Below, piece by piece: positions 7,813 through 15,561 of a DNA stretch of 35,788 nt (positions are counted from its first letter, which is position 1; the number at the start of each line of letters is the position of its first letter). The stretch is from Chloroflexi bacterium RBG_16_57_11 (GTDB lineage Bacteria; Chloroflexota; Anaerolineae; Anaerolineales; UBA4823). The notes under the pieces were generated by a model, which saw only the letters and a list, made by a program, of their open reading frames with translations, made no database searches and was not told the DNA's origin. The DNA lies in contig MGNS01000101.1 in the NCBI GenBank assembly GCA_001795165.1, forward strand, positions 19,938-55,725, written 5' to 3'. A program made the translations under genes and the position numbers.

Positions 7813-8784
7813 ATGGCTAAGATAACAATGCGCGAAGCGATCTCACAGGCATTGTGGGAGGAAATGGAACGCGACTCGAGTGTGTTCATTTTAGGAGAAG
7901 AAGTAGGCGTGTGGGGGGGCACCTATGCGGTGACCAAAGGTTTTTATGACCATTTCGGCGGTGAACGCGTGCGAGACACCCCGATCGCCGAAGCGGCGAT
8001 CGTTGGCGCAGCCATCGGCGCAGCGATGACCGGCCTGCGCCCCGTGGCCGAGCTCATGACGATCAATTTCGCCTTTTCAGCAATGGATCATATCGTCAAC
8101 GAGGCCGCCAAGCTTCATTACATGTTTGGCGGGCAGTTCCTCCTTCCATTGGTGATCCGGACGGTGGGCGGCGGCGGACGGCAGCTCGGTGCAACCCACT
8201 CCCAGACACCGGATGCCATTTTCGCCCACTTCCCAGGTCTGAAGGTGGTCGCTCCAGGGACTCCCGAAGACGCCAAGGGCTTGCTCAAATCAGCCATTCG
8301 CACACAGGATCCGGTTCTGTTCATTGAACACGCTACCCTATACCAGACGCGCGGCGAGGTGCCGGATGGCGATTACACTACACCGATCGGGCGATCAAAG
8401 GTTCAGCGACCGGGGCGGGACGTCACCCTGGTCACATATAGCAAGATGCTGGAAATCTCGAACAAGGCCGCCGACCAGTTGTCCAAAGAAGGCATCGAGG
8501 TCGAGATTGTCGATCTGCGCTCCTTGCGCCCGCTGGACATGGGGCCGGTATTGGAATCTTTCAAGCGCACAAATCGGGCAGTAATCGTTGAAGAGGGTTG
8601 GCGTTCCTTCGGGGTCGGCTCTGAAATCGCCTCCCGGCTGTATGAAGAAGCCTTCGATTATGTGGATGCTCCAATCCAGCGTGTGGCACAGAAGGAGGTA
8701 CCCCTGCCGTATAACCGGACCCTGGAGCAAATGGCTTTACCGCAGGTGGAGGATGTCATCCGGGCGGTCAAGGAGGTGGTGTAA
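7813..8784 (+). CDS. pdhB: Pyruvate/2-oxoacid dehydrogenase E1 component, beta subunit
   Basis: 323 residues, starting four bases after the E1 alpha stop. Typical E1 beta blocks include EEVGVWGGTYAVTKG, RVRDTPIAEAAIVGAAIGAA and GLRPVAELM near residues 25-85, and a C-terminal transketolase domain with EIVDLRSLRPLD and the VEEGWRSFGVGSEIA segment. Its N-terminal domain completes the thiamine active site at the interface with E1 alpha, and its C-terminal domain docks on E2. The stop overlaps the ATG of the E2 gene (GTAATGG region). The full length and tight spacing indicate an intact complex operon. Confidence 0.94.
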   Translation: MAKITMREAISQALWEEMERDSSVFILGEEVGVWGGTYAVTKGFYDHFGGERVRDTPIAEAAIVGAAIGAAMTGLRPVAELMTINFAFSAMDHIVNEAAKLHYMFGGQFLLPLVIRTVGGGGRQLGATHSQTPDAIFAHFPGLKVVAPGTPEDAKGLLKSAIRTQDPVLFIEHATLYQTRGEVPDGDYTTPIGRSKVQRPGRDVTLVTYSKMLEISNKAADQLSKEGIEVEIVDLRSLRPLDMGPVLESFKRTNRAVIVEEGWRSFGVGSEIASRLYEEAFDYVDAPIQRVAQKEVPLPYNRTLEQMALPQVEDVIRAVKEVV

Positions 8785-10097
8785 TGGCTGAAATCGTCAC
8801 CATGCCCAAGTTGGGCTTTGATATGGCGGAAGGCACGCTGGTACGCTGGGTCATCCAAGAGGGCGAGCCAGTGCAGAAAGGCGCGGTGCTGGCAGAGATA
8901 GAGACAGATAAGGCAACCGTCGAGGTGGAGTCGGCCTTCGATGGGATCATCGCCAAACATCTGGTCCCCGCCGGAGAAATCGTTCCGGTGAATACACCCA
9001 TCGCAGTGGTGGCCGCTCCGGGAGAAAGCGTGGAGAGCGCTGCCGCAGCAGCGCCACAGGCGGAAGGCACTCCGGCAGCCCCAACACCTGCCACGCCGGA
9101 GCCAACCACTCAGCCGGCCAAAGAACCCGAGCCGTCTGCCCCCGCAGAGCAAGGTCAGCTCCCCGGAGGGGTCAAAGCTTCGCCGGTGGCGCGGCGCATG
9201 GCTGAAGAGACGCGCATCAACCTTCAGGCTGTACCGGGCACAGGACCAGGTGGTCGAATTGTCAAACGCGATGTAGAAAACTACCTGGCTGCGCCCGCAG
9301 CCAAAGCTGTTCCGGTTACTGAAGCTGCCGCGGCCGCAGCTCCCGCTCCCATTGCGACAAAACCTACGCCAGCGCCCATCCCGCTGGCGCCGCTGGCTTC
9401 CGCGCCGACGCCTGCCGATGAGATCGTGCCGTTGAAACGCTTGCGGGCGGCGATCGGCAAGCGCATGCTGGAAGCCAAGCAACAGGTGCCGCATTTCTAT
9501 GTCACCCATGAGTATGACGTTGCGGCGCTGCTCGACCTGCGTAAACAGGTCAATGCCCTGCTACCCGATGAAGAGAAAATATCGGTCAATGATTTCGTCC
9601 TCAAAGCGACCGCATTGGCGTTGCGCCAGTTCCCCAACCTGAATGCCTCGCTGCAAGGTGACCAGATCGTGCGCCATGGCGCGGTCAACATTGGTGTGGC
9701 GGTCGCAGTCGAAGGCGGCCTGCTGACGGTGGTCTGCCGGGAGGCCGACCGAAAGCCACTGCGACAAATTGCGGTGGAGGTTCGCACGATGGCAGCCCGC
9801 GCCCGTGGGGGAAAAGTACGCCCTGAGGACATCGAAGGCTCAACCTTCTCGGTCTCCAACCTGGGCATGTTCGACGTCGAACAATTCTCCGCCATCATCA
9901 ACCCGCCAGAAGCCGCCATCCTGGCGGTGAGCTCGGCGCGAGAAATCCCGGTGGTCAAAGAGGGGCAGATCCAGCCGGGCTGGAGGATGAAAGCCACCAT
10001 CTCCGTCGATCACCGTGTCAGTGACGGCGCCGAGGCGGCGCGCTTCATGCAGGCGCTGACCGCTTACATCGAGCAGCCGTTACGGTTGTTGGTTTAG
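8784..10097 (+). CDS. pdhC: Dihydrolipoamide acyltransferase (E2) of the 2-oxoacid dehydrogenase complex
   Basis: 437 residues with the classic E2 order. A single lipoyl domain covers residues 1-77, with ETDKATVEVES; Lys43 is the lipoylation site. An Ala/Pro-rich linker follows, then the peripheral subunit-binding domain near 128-165 (ASPVARRMAEE, GTGPGGRIVKRDVENYL). A second Ala/Pro linker precedes the catalytic acyltransferase domain from about 212 to the end. The catalytic His410 and Asp414 are in DHRVSDG. The enzyme passes the acyl group from lipoyllysine to CoA. No E3 dihydrolipoamide dehydrogenase gene is present in the window, so E3 must come from elsewhere. A strong terminator 43 bases downstream ends the operon. 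Confidence 0.95.
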   Translation: MAEIVTMPKLGFDMAEGTLVRWVIQEGEPVQKGAVLAEIETDKATVEVESAFDGIIAKHLVPAGEIVPVNTPIAVVAAPGESVESAAAAAPQAEGTPAAPTPATPEPTTQPAKEPEPSAPAEQGQLPGGVKASPVARRMAEETRINLQAVPGTGPGGRIVKRDVENYLAAPAAKAVPVTEAAAAAAPAPIATKPTPAPIPLAPLASAPTPADEIVPLKRLRAAIGKRMLEAKQQVPHFYVTHEYDVAALLDLRKQVNALLPDEEKISVNDFVLKATALALRQFPNLNASLQGDQIVRHGAVNIGVAVAVEGGLLTVVCREADRKPLRQIAVEVRTMAARARGGKVRPEDIEGSTFSVSNLGMFDVEQFSAIINPPEAAILAVSSAREIPVVKEGQIQPGWRMKATISVDHRVSDGAEAARFMQALTAYIEQPLRLLV

Positions 10098-10139
10098 CTG
10101 AATCGTCGTACAATAAAGTAGCTGACAACCCAGGCTTGA

Positions 10140-10186
10140 AACGCCAATGCCCGCGCATTTGCATTGGCGTTATCTGCTTGTTTTTC
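10140..10186 (+). terminator. Rho-independent terminator of the pdh operon
   Basis: A perfect 11-bp inverted repeat (AACGCCAATGC at 10140-10150, GCATTGGCGTT at 10161-10171) with a 10-base loop, followed by ATCTGCTTGTTTTTC. It lies between the E2 stop and the RDD gene start at 10203, only 17 bases before it. Transcription of the RDD gene therefore needs read-through or a promoter inside the gap. Confidence 0.8.
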
Positions 10187-10202
10187 TAAGAAACGAGGGT
10201 CT

Positions 10203-11618
10203 ATGACGGACGAGCCAAACCAATTGCCGCCATCCAGCGAGGAAGGAACTCCCCAATCCAGAGCCTCCTTACTGGCGCGCCTAGCAGTGGGTGCGATTTC
10301 CTTCGGTCTGGATCTGCTTGACACTCAGGTCGCCAGCACTTCTTCTTCTCCGAGTGAAGAGGGCGCTCAAAGCCAGTTGATAGCAATCATGCCGGTTGAA
10401 GAGGAAGGCCAGCCATCCGACGCCCTCATGCGCCCTGGATCGGTTTCGATCCGCGCCTCTCAGGTCAGCGTTCCTACTCCAAGCGCTCCGCCTCGCGCTC
10501 GATCGCAGGCGGATGTCGATATGCAAAACACCCTGGTCGGTATGCTGATCGCATCAGCCAAGGGTGTAGATGGCGTGACCCGCCGGTTGGACCGGATGAC
10601 CCGCCTGGCAGGCCAAATGATCGATCCACTTGTTTCCCCTGTGGTCGACAGCAAAGCCTTCCGTCCATTCCGCCAATCCTGGGAGGGAATGGTCGCGCGC
10701 GGCCAGGAAGAAGTCGACAACTGGAGGCGCCTTGGTGAGGAAGAAACCGCCCGCGGCCAGGAGCTATTACAAGATGTGACCATGTCTACGGTAAATGCTA
10801 CGATTGATTACATCACCGTCCAGCCCGAAGTCACGGAACTTGTTACTCACCAAACAACTACGATAACATCTGAATTACTCACCGTATTCCGTGGATTGCT
10901 TTTCAACCTGGATTTCATTTTCGAAGGCCTTCTACGCCGCTTCCTGCACATGACCCCTCGCCGCGAGATACCCAGCCCATCGCGCGAGATCCGCGAGCGC
11001 GGAGTGACAGGCTTTATCCAAATACAGGGAAAACCGGATATCGATGCCCCCGGTAGCTGGGCAGGATACTATGCAGGCTTCGCCAGCCGCACAACCAGCC
11101 TGGCGATCGATTTGACCCTCCTGGCGATCGTGATGACCTTCGTGGCTTTTTTCACTCAGCAAGTATTGGATATCATGCGCTCAGGACTCAGCCTGTTACC
11201 TTTCAATTTTCCATTGAAGCAGCTTATTTCAGGTCTAGAACCAGGTTCGAATTTTGTATTCTCCTCGATTTTGTACTATAGCGTATTCGTTCTGTATCAC
11301 ACAATTTGTTGGTGCATTGCAGGCGCCACAATCGGGGATTTTGTGGCCGGCATACGTCTCGTCACCTTACAGGCAGATTTGCTTAATCCGTTGCGCGCCT
11401 TTCTGCGGGTCACCATCGGATATTCTTTGTCCTTCCTACTGTTCGGCTTTGGCTTCCTGATGGTGCTCTGGACGCCAAGACGACGCGGCTTGCACGATAA
11501 TTTATTTAAGACCGTCAAGGTCTACTCCTGGAACGCTCATCCCTCAGATCGGTTGCTCAAACGCCTGGCCGAACAAAATATCCCTGAGGAAAATTCAAAC
11601 TCGAAGGCCGGCGAATAA
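10203..11618 (+). CDS. RDD family membrane protein with long N-terminal extension
   Basis: 471 residues from the ATG at 10203, which has GAGG about five bases before it; an in-frame TTG at 10164 lies inside the terminator hairpin and is unlikely. Residues 1 to about 270 are hydrophilic and helical, Ser/Pro/Glu-rich at first, with no recognised domain. The C-terminal 180 residues form an RDD domain with three or four membrane helices: the first after AGFASRTTSLAIDLTLLAI, then VFVLYHTICWCIAGATIGDF and VAGIRLVT, then VTIGYSLSFLLFGFGFLMV, and the terminal RRRGLHDNLFKTVKV signature. RDD proteins are poorly understood; some act in ion exchange. The function of this one is unknown, and the long cytoplasmic extension is unusual for the family. 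Confidence 0.75.
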   Translation: MTDEPNQLPPSSEEGTPQSRASLLARLAVGAISFGLDLLDTQVASTSSSPSEEGAQSQLIAIMPVEEEGQPSDALMRPGSVSIRASQVSVPTPSAPPRARSQADVDMQNTLVGMLIASAKGVDGVTRRLDRMTRLAGQMIDPLVSPVVDSKAFRPFRQSWEGMVARGQEEVDNWRRLGEEETARGQELLQDVTMSTVNATIDYITVQPEVTELVTHQTTTITSELLTVFRGLLFNLDFIFEGLLRRFLHMTPRREIPSPSREIRERGVTGFIQIQGKPDIDAPGSWAGYYAGFASRTTSLAIDLTLLAIVMTFVAFFTQQVLDIMRSGLSLLPFNFPLKQLISGLEPGSNFVFSSILYYSVFVLYHTICWCIAGATIGDFVAGIRLVTLQADLLNPLRAFLRVTIGYSLSFLLFGFGFLMVLWTPRRRGLHDNLFKTVKVYSWNAHPSDRLLKRLAEQNIPEENSNSKAGE

Positions 11619-11722
11619 ATTCCTCCGGTTTTTGACCTCGAGCGCCAGGCTAAGTAGTCCGGCATCTGGATACATCCTATCTGCATCCCGAAAAATGATC
11701 GCCGTCATCGATAAAACTCGCT

Positions 11723-12313
11723 ATGCCAAGTTTTGAATACGACCAACGTTATCTGCAAGCAGGCATCGAGCAACTGGAGGCGTATCTTCTTGCCAGGGAT
11801 CTGTACTGGCCGATTGGGATCAATCCGCCGAAGGGCGAACCGCCTTATGCACAGCTCACCCCGGGAGGCTTACTGCTTGCACGTCAGCGGTTAGAGTCGA
11901 CCGTCGAAACCCCGACCCAGCAAGCCGATTTAGCCCGCCTGAGGCAGCGCCTAGAGGCAGTGTGCAGGCAATGGCGCACCGCCTGGGGCAATAAAGCCCG
12001 TCAGGATTTCCACGCCCGGCTGAAGTTATGGCGAGATTTTCTCGAAGAATATCGCGAAAAACCTTCTGCACATTTCGATCGCTACGGCTATGAAGTTGGG
12101 CGGCGCGTCCAGCTTCACTTGCTCGCAGGAGAAGCCATCGATCTCCCGCCGGCCGAGCTTGAAGCCGTCAATGGCCTGGACAAACTCTTGAGGGCGATCT
12201 TCCGACCCGGCTCATTTATTTGGGAAGCTATCCTGATTTCGAGTTTTCCGTCACAGACCTACTGGTATCTGTACGGAGCATTGAAGGAAGAATCGATCGA
12301 GGCGTCGTTGTGA
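11723..12313 (+). CDS. Conserved hypothetical helical protein
   Basis: 196 residues, mostly alpha-helical and charged, with no signal peptide or clear membrane segment. It starts FEYDQRYLQAGIEQLEAYLL, followed by YWPIG and a proline-rich PPKGEPPYAQL loop, then repeated Arg/Leu/Glu helices (LARLRQRLEAVCRQWRTAW) and a C-terminal FRPGSFIW segment. I do not recognise the family. The stop overlaps the GTG start of the MFS gene (GTGA), so the two are probably translated together. The start ATG lacks a visible Shine-Dalgarno sequence. The 104 bases upstream hold no obvious promoter. Confidence 0.65.
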   Translation: MPSFEYDQRYLQAGIEQLEAYLLARDLYWPIGINPPKGEPPYAQLTPGGLLLARQRLESTVETPTQQADLARLRQRLEAVCRQWRTAWGNKARQDFHARLKLWRDFLEEYREKPSAHFDRYGYEVGRRVQLHLLAGEAIDLPPAELEAVNGLDKLLRAIFRPGSFIWEAILISSFPSQTYWYLYGALKEESIEASL

Positions 12314-13590
12314 GATTACCTCGCTGGTCGGTGGCGCCAGCCGACGTCATCGGCGCGCAACGAAAAAACTTCCGTTACGTACAGATCGACGCCATCGCCA
12401 TCGGGCTTACCAGTGCGGCGGCCCCATTCCTACCTGTTTTCCTGGCCCGTTTGGGCGCTACCAATTTCCAAATCGGCCTTTTGACTGCTCTGCCTGGCTT
12501 TACCGGCTTGCTATTAGCGGTCTTCATCGGTCGTTTCCTCCAGAACAGGCGCAACATTGTGCCCTGGTTCAGCGCTTCCCGCTTGCTGGTTGTATCTGCC
12601 TATGCTGCTACAGGCCTTGCCCCCTTTATTGTTCCCGAAGACTATCTGATCGTGACGATCCTGGCAATCTGGGCACTGGCGACCATCCCGCAAACCTCGC
12701 TGGCAGTCTGCTTTTCGGTGGTGATGAATGCAGTCGCGGGCCCGGAACACCGCTTTGACTTGATGAGTCGCCGCTGGTCCATCCTGGACCTGACAAACGC
12801 AGTCATGGTCGCCATCGCCGGTCAGGTGCTCGAGCTTTTCAATTTCCCAATGAATTACCAGGTGGTCTTTACTAGCCTTTCCATTGGTGGCTTGCTCAGC
12901 TATTATTTCTCCAGCCGCATCGCCCTACCGGATAGCCAGCCTCCGCCTGCCTTGCCTGGGCGGACAATCGGCCAGCGCGTTAGGGAATACTTTCGACTCG
13001 TGCTGTCTCAACATGATTTTATCAACTTTTCTGTCAGGCGTTTTGTCTTCCAGTGCGGAATGCTGCTGGCAACCCCATTGATACCTATCTACTATGTGCG
13101 AGAAGTTCAGGCCAGTGATGCCTGGATCGGCTATTTTAGCACCGCCCAAACGGCCACTTTGTTGGTGGGGTACTTCTTATGGCCGAAGCAATCCCAACGC
13201 CGGGGCTCACGCTTTGTCCTGCTGTGCTCCACGCTCGGCCTGAGCCTCTATCCCGCACTGGTCGCCTCGACTCAAACCGAAATTCTACTTGTTTTACTCG
13301 CCGGCCTGGCTGGTGTGTTCCAGGCCGGCCTGGAGCTGGTCTTCTTCGACGAGCTGATGAAGACCGTCCCGGTTGAATATAGCGCTACCTTTGTCTCGTT
13401 GGCGCAAAGCATGACCTATTTGGCAACCATTATTGCACCCCTTGCAGGATCCTGGCTTTCTGATCATATCGGGCTGACGGGCGCTCTGCTCATAAGCACG
13501 TTGGTCCGACTACTCGGATTTGCTTTGTTCACGGCACCCGGACTGGTTCGTGGCCGTCGTGGCGCGGCACGATTAATTCATACACAATAA
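12310..13590 (+). CDS. Major facilitator superfamily transporter
   Basis: 426 residues from the GTG at 12310. This start overlaps the previous stop as GTGA and has GAGG seven bases before it; an in-frame TTG at 12220 lies deep in the upstream gene. About twelve hydrophobic segments are visible, beginning with AIAIGLTSAAAPFLPVFLAR and the loop LGATNFQIGLLTALPG. A motif-A-like stretch, GRFLQNRRNIVPW, follows the second helix, and a similar WLSDHIGLTGALL segment occurs in the second half. The substrate is not predictable. The coupling with the upstream helical protein hints at a joint function. Confidence 0.85.
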   Translation: MRLPRWSVAPADVIGAQRKNFRYVQIDAIAIGLTSAAAPFLPVFLARLGATNFQIGLLTALPGFTGLLLAVFIGRFLQNRRNIVPWFSASRLLVVSAYAATGLAPFIVPEDYLIVTILAIWALATIPQTSLAVCFSVVMNAVAGPEHRFDLMSRRWSILDLTNAVMVAIAGQVLELFNFPMNYQVVFTSLSIGGLLSYYFSSRIALPDSQPPPALPGRTIGQRVREYFRLVLSQHDFINFSVRRFVFQCGMLLATPLIPIYYVREVQASDAWIGYFSTAQTATLLVGYFLWPKQSQRRGSRFVLLCSTLGLSLYPALVASTQTEILLVLLAGLAGVFQAGLELVFFDELMKTVPVEYSATFVSLAQSMTYLATIIAPLAGSWLSDHIGLTGALLISTLVRLLGFALFTAPGLVRGRRGAARLIHTQ

Positions 13591-13605
13591 CCGGGAAGGT
13601 TATCC

Positions 13606-13971
13606 ATGACTAAAAAAACACGCAGCGAGATGGAAGATGAGTTTTCCAAGGCAATGATTCGTTTTGAAAAGGATTATTTCGGCCGGGGATCCGTGGAAGC
13701 ACGTACTTATATCCTCCATGATATGATCCTGGTGCGTTTACGCGGAATCCTAACCCCTGCGGAACAGACGTTGGCAGAAAGCCGAGAGGGGATGTTGATG
13801 GTGAAAGACACGCGCCGCCAGCTCTTCGAAACCGCCCGGCCGCACCTGGTCGAGATGGTGCGCCAGATCACCGGCGCCCGCATGATCAGCCTGCATTCGG
13901 ATATGAGCACAAGCTCAGGTGAGCGAATCGTGGTGCTTATCGTCGACACCAATTTGAGTAATCCAGGATAG
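13606..13971 (+). CDS. DUF2294 / MpsC-like protein
   Basis: 121 residues matching the DUF2294 family (Pfam now names it MpsC, from a proposed Na+-translocating membrane-potential system). Recognisable pieces are EDEFSKAMIRFEKDYFGRG near the start, a central ILHDMILVRLRGILTPAEQ, and a conserved end with RQITGARMISLHSDMS. It is a small soluble alpha/beta protein without membrane segments. GGGAAGG lies about seven bases before the ATG. It stands 15 bases after the MFS gene, probably in the same transcript. No MpsA or MpsB partner (large membrane subunits) is seen in the window, so a role in a membrane-potential system is not supported here. Confidence 0.75.
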   Translation: MTKKTRSEMEDEFSKAMIRFEKDYFGRGSVEARTYILHDMILVRLRGILTPAEQTLAESREGMLMVKDTRRQLFETARPHLVEMVRQITGARMISLHSDMSTSSGERIVVLIVDTNLSNPG

Positions 13972-14097
13972 GACTCCTGTCTGTATCTCGCCTCCGGTAA
14001 TGACCGCTCATTGGATGCATCATAACCTCTATCCAGAAAGCCGGTTGCTGGCAAGAAATTTACTTGTAAGAATCATATAAGAATCCTGTACAATATA

Positions 14098-14126
14098 TTG
14101 ACACCGCGCAATCCTTTTGGTATAAA
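14098..14126 (+). promoter_or_regulatory. Sigma-A/70 type promoter of the site-2 protease gene
   Basis: TTGACA at 14098-14103 and TATAAA at 14121-14126 are separated by exactly 17 bases and lie in an AT-rich tract. The expected start near 14133 gives a leader of about 170 nt before the ATG at 14303. It accounts for part of the 331-base gap between the DUF2294 gene and this gene. Confidence 0.7.
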
Positions 14127-14168
14127 TTAATGTAATATACTTGGCTGATTGGGAAAATAGCGCAGGCT

Positions 14169-14229
14169 CTGGCTTCTGTTGATCGATAAGAAGCCAGCAT
14201 GGGTTCACAAAGCGGTGGACCTTGCTGGC
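14169..14229 (+). promoter_or_regulatory. Structured 5' leader with two mutually exclusive hairpins
   Basis: Within the leader, CTGGCTTCT (14169-14177) can pair perfectly with AGAAGCCAG (14189-14197). The same GCCAG is also part of GCCAGCA (14193-14199), which pairs perfectly with TGCTGGC (14223-14229). That second, longer hairpin continues inward with GG/CC and TTCAC/GTGGA pairs. The two folds share 14193-14197 and cannot form together. I do not recognise a known riboswitch class, and no U-tract follows. The remaining 70 bases to the start codon show nothing clear. Confidence 0.4.
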
Positions 14230-14302
14230 GTTTCAAGTTCGTAAGCTAGATTTATTCTTTAGCGGTGTTCGATCAAGCATATGAGTACCAAAGGTGTGAA
14301 CG

Positions 14303-15421
14303 ATGAACGCAAATATTAAACTAGGACGGATTTGGGGTATCCCAATCGGTTTACACGCGAGCTGGTTTATTGTTTTTGGTCTGGTGCTACTTTCATTGAG
14401 CACAAGCTACTTCCCTGACCAATATCCGCAGCTCTCCTCTGGATCGCATGTTATCCTGGCAGCCATCACAACAACCCTACTCTTCGGGTCCGTGCTACTC
14501 CACGAGTTAGGGCACGCCTTAATCGCCCTGCGTAATCGCATCCCGGTAAAGGGCATCACACTGTTCATCTTCGGCGGTGTCGCACAGATCATCCGAGAGC
14601 CGGAAACTCCAGGAGCTGAGTTTCGCATTGCCATCGCCGGTCCCCTGGTAAGCCTGGGATTGGCCGGGCTATTCGGGGGGCTTTTCCTGATCAACCAAAA
14701 CCTACCGTTCCTGGCAGCTCCCAGCGAGTATTTGATGCGGTTGAACTTTATGCTGGTATTGTTCAACATGATCCCTGGTTTTCCATTGGATGGCGGGCGT
14801 GTATTGCGCTCGATCCTGTGGAGAATTACCGGCAACCAAAGCCAGGCTACTCGTATCGCCTCGCTTGGTGGGCAGGTAGTCGCCTTTGGGTTTCTCGGCC
14901 TGGGGATTTTAAGCCTGTTCACCGGGCAATTCACGAACGGTCTTTGGCTGATCTTTATCGGCTGGTTTTTGCAAAACGCCGCTGCATCGGCCAACCAGCA
15001 GACACGTGTACAGCAAAGGCTGCGCGGCGTCATCGTAGAACAAGCTATGAACCGTGATCTGGGAATTGTCGCCCCGTTAACCCCGCTCAGCCAGGTAGTT
15101 GATCAAAGGGTACTGCAAAACGGCGAAGCTGCCTTTTTCGTGACCGAGTATGATGGGCGAACCGCCGGGCTCATCACCTTGCAGGACATCACCCGAATAC
15201 CGCAGACACAGTGGCGCTATATGACGGTGGGCCAGGTGATGACGCCGATCCATCGCCTCCTGCAAGTGGACGCTGGGGCGGAGTTAATGGCTGCCTTACA
15301 AATGATGGAAGAAAAAGACGCTCACCATGCGGCCGTGGTGCGGGACAACGACACGGTTGGATTGCTGTCACGAGAGCAAGTCATGCGCTACCTGCGATTG
15401 CGCGCCGAGCTCGGCGTATAA
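14303..15421 (+). CDS. Site-2 protease family (M50) zinc metalloprotease with CBS domain pair
   Basis: 372 residues. The membrane part (residues 1 to about 230) carries the zinc motif HELGH at 67-71 and the third metal ligand in NMIPGFPLDGGRVL (Asp163), with four to six hydrophobic helices. A C-terminal pair of CBS modules follows: one around MNRDLGIVAPLTPLSQV with TAGLITLQDI, the other from VGQVMTPIHRLLQVDAG to VGLLSREQVMRYL. This is the SpoIVFB/Rip3-like M50 architecture. Such proteases cut transmembrane proteins, often anti-sigma factors, and CBS domains commonly sense adenine nucleotides. The substrate here is unknown. The gene has its own consensus promoter and a structured leader. Confidence 0.93.
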   Translation: MNANIKLGRIWGIPIGLHASWFIVFGLVLLSLSTSYFPDQYPQLSSGSHVILAAITTTLLFGSVLLHELGHALIALRNRIPVKGITLFIFGGVAQIIREPETPGAEFRIAIAGPLVSLGLAGLFGGLFLINQNLPFLAAPSEYLMRLNFMLVLFNMIPGFPLDGGRVLRSILWRITGNQSQATRIASLGGQVVAFGFLGLGILSLFTGQFTNGLWLIFIGWFLQNAAASANQQTRVQQRLRGVIVEQAMNRDLGIVAPLTPLSQVVDQRVLQNGEAAFFVTEYDGRTAGLITLQDITRIPQTQWRYMTVGQVMTPIHRLLQVDAGAELMAALQMMEEKDAHHAAVVRDNDTVGLLSREQVMRYLRLRAELGV

Positions 15422-15497
15422 TTCTGTCCGCCGTGCTGGTTTCTATCGTACGACCTTTGGATTGAGCCAGTCCTGACTGAATTTTTGATCATGGAAT

Positions 15498-15532
15498 ATC
15501 TGGCGACTCGACGAATGTTGATGCCGCCAGAT
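15498..15532 (+). promoter_or_regulatory. Inverted repeat in the leader of the antiporter gene
   Basis: ATCTGGCG at 15498-15505 and CGCCAGAT at 15525-15532 are perfect 8-base complements with a 19-base loop. The hairpin ends 14 bases before the AGGAGG ribosome binding site at 15547-15552. It has no U-tract, so it is more likely an operator or leader structure than a terminator. The 140-base gap holds no convincing promoter. Confidence 0.3.
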
Positions 15533-15561
15533 TGCAAATTAATAAGAGGAGGCATAAGCTT

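Noticed and set aside
8658..9509. Long open frame of 283 codons on the minus strand inside E2
   Set aside because: It lies opposite a clearly coding E2 gene, is Arg/Gly/Ser-rich low-complexity sequence and has no family likeness; high GC creates such shadows.
10086..10114. TTGTTG and TACAAT with a 17-base spacer at the end of the E2 gene
   Set aside because: It would place the strong terminator at 10140 between the promoter and the RDD gene, so it is probably chance.
11240..11254. GGTTCGAATTTTG resembling a tRNA T-arm
   Set aside because: It lies inside the RDD coding frame and lacks pairing arms on either side.
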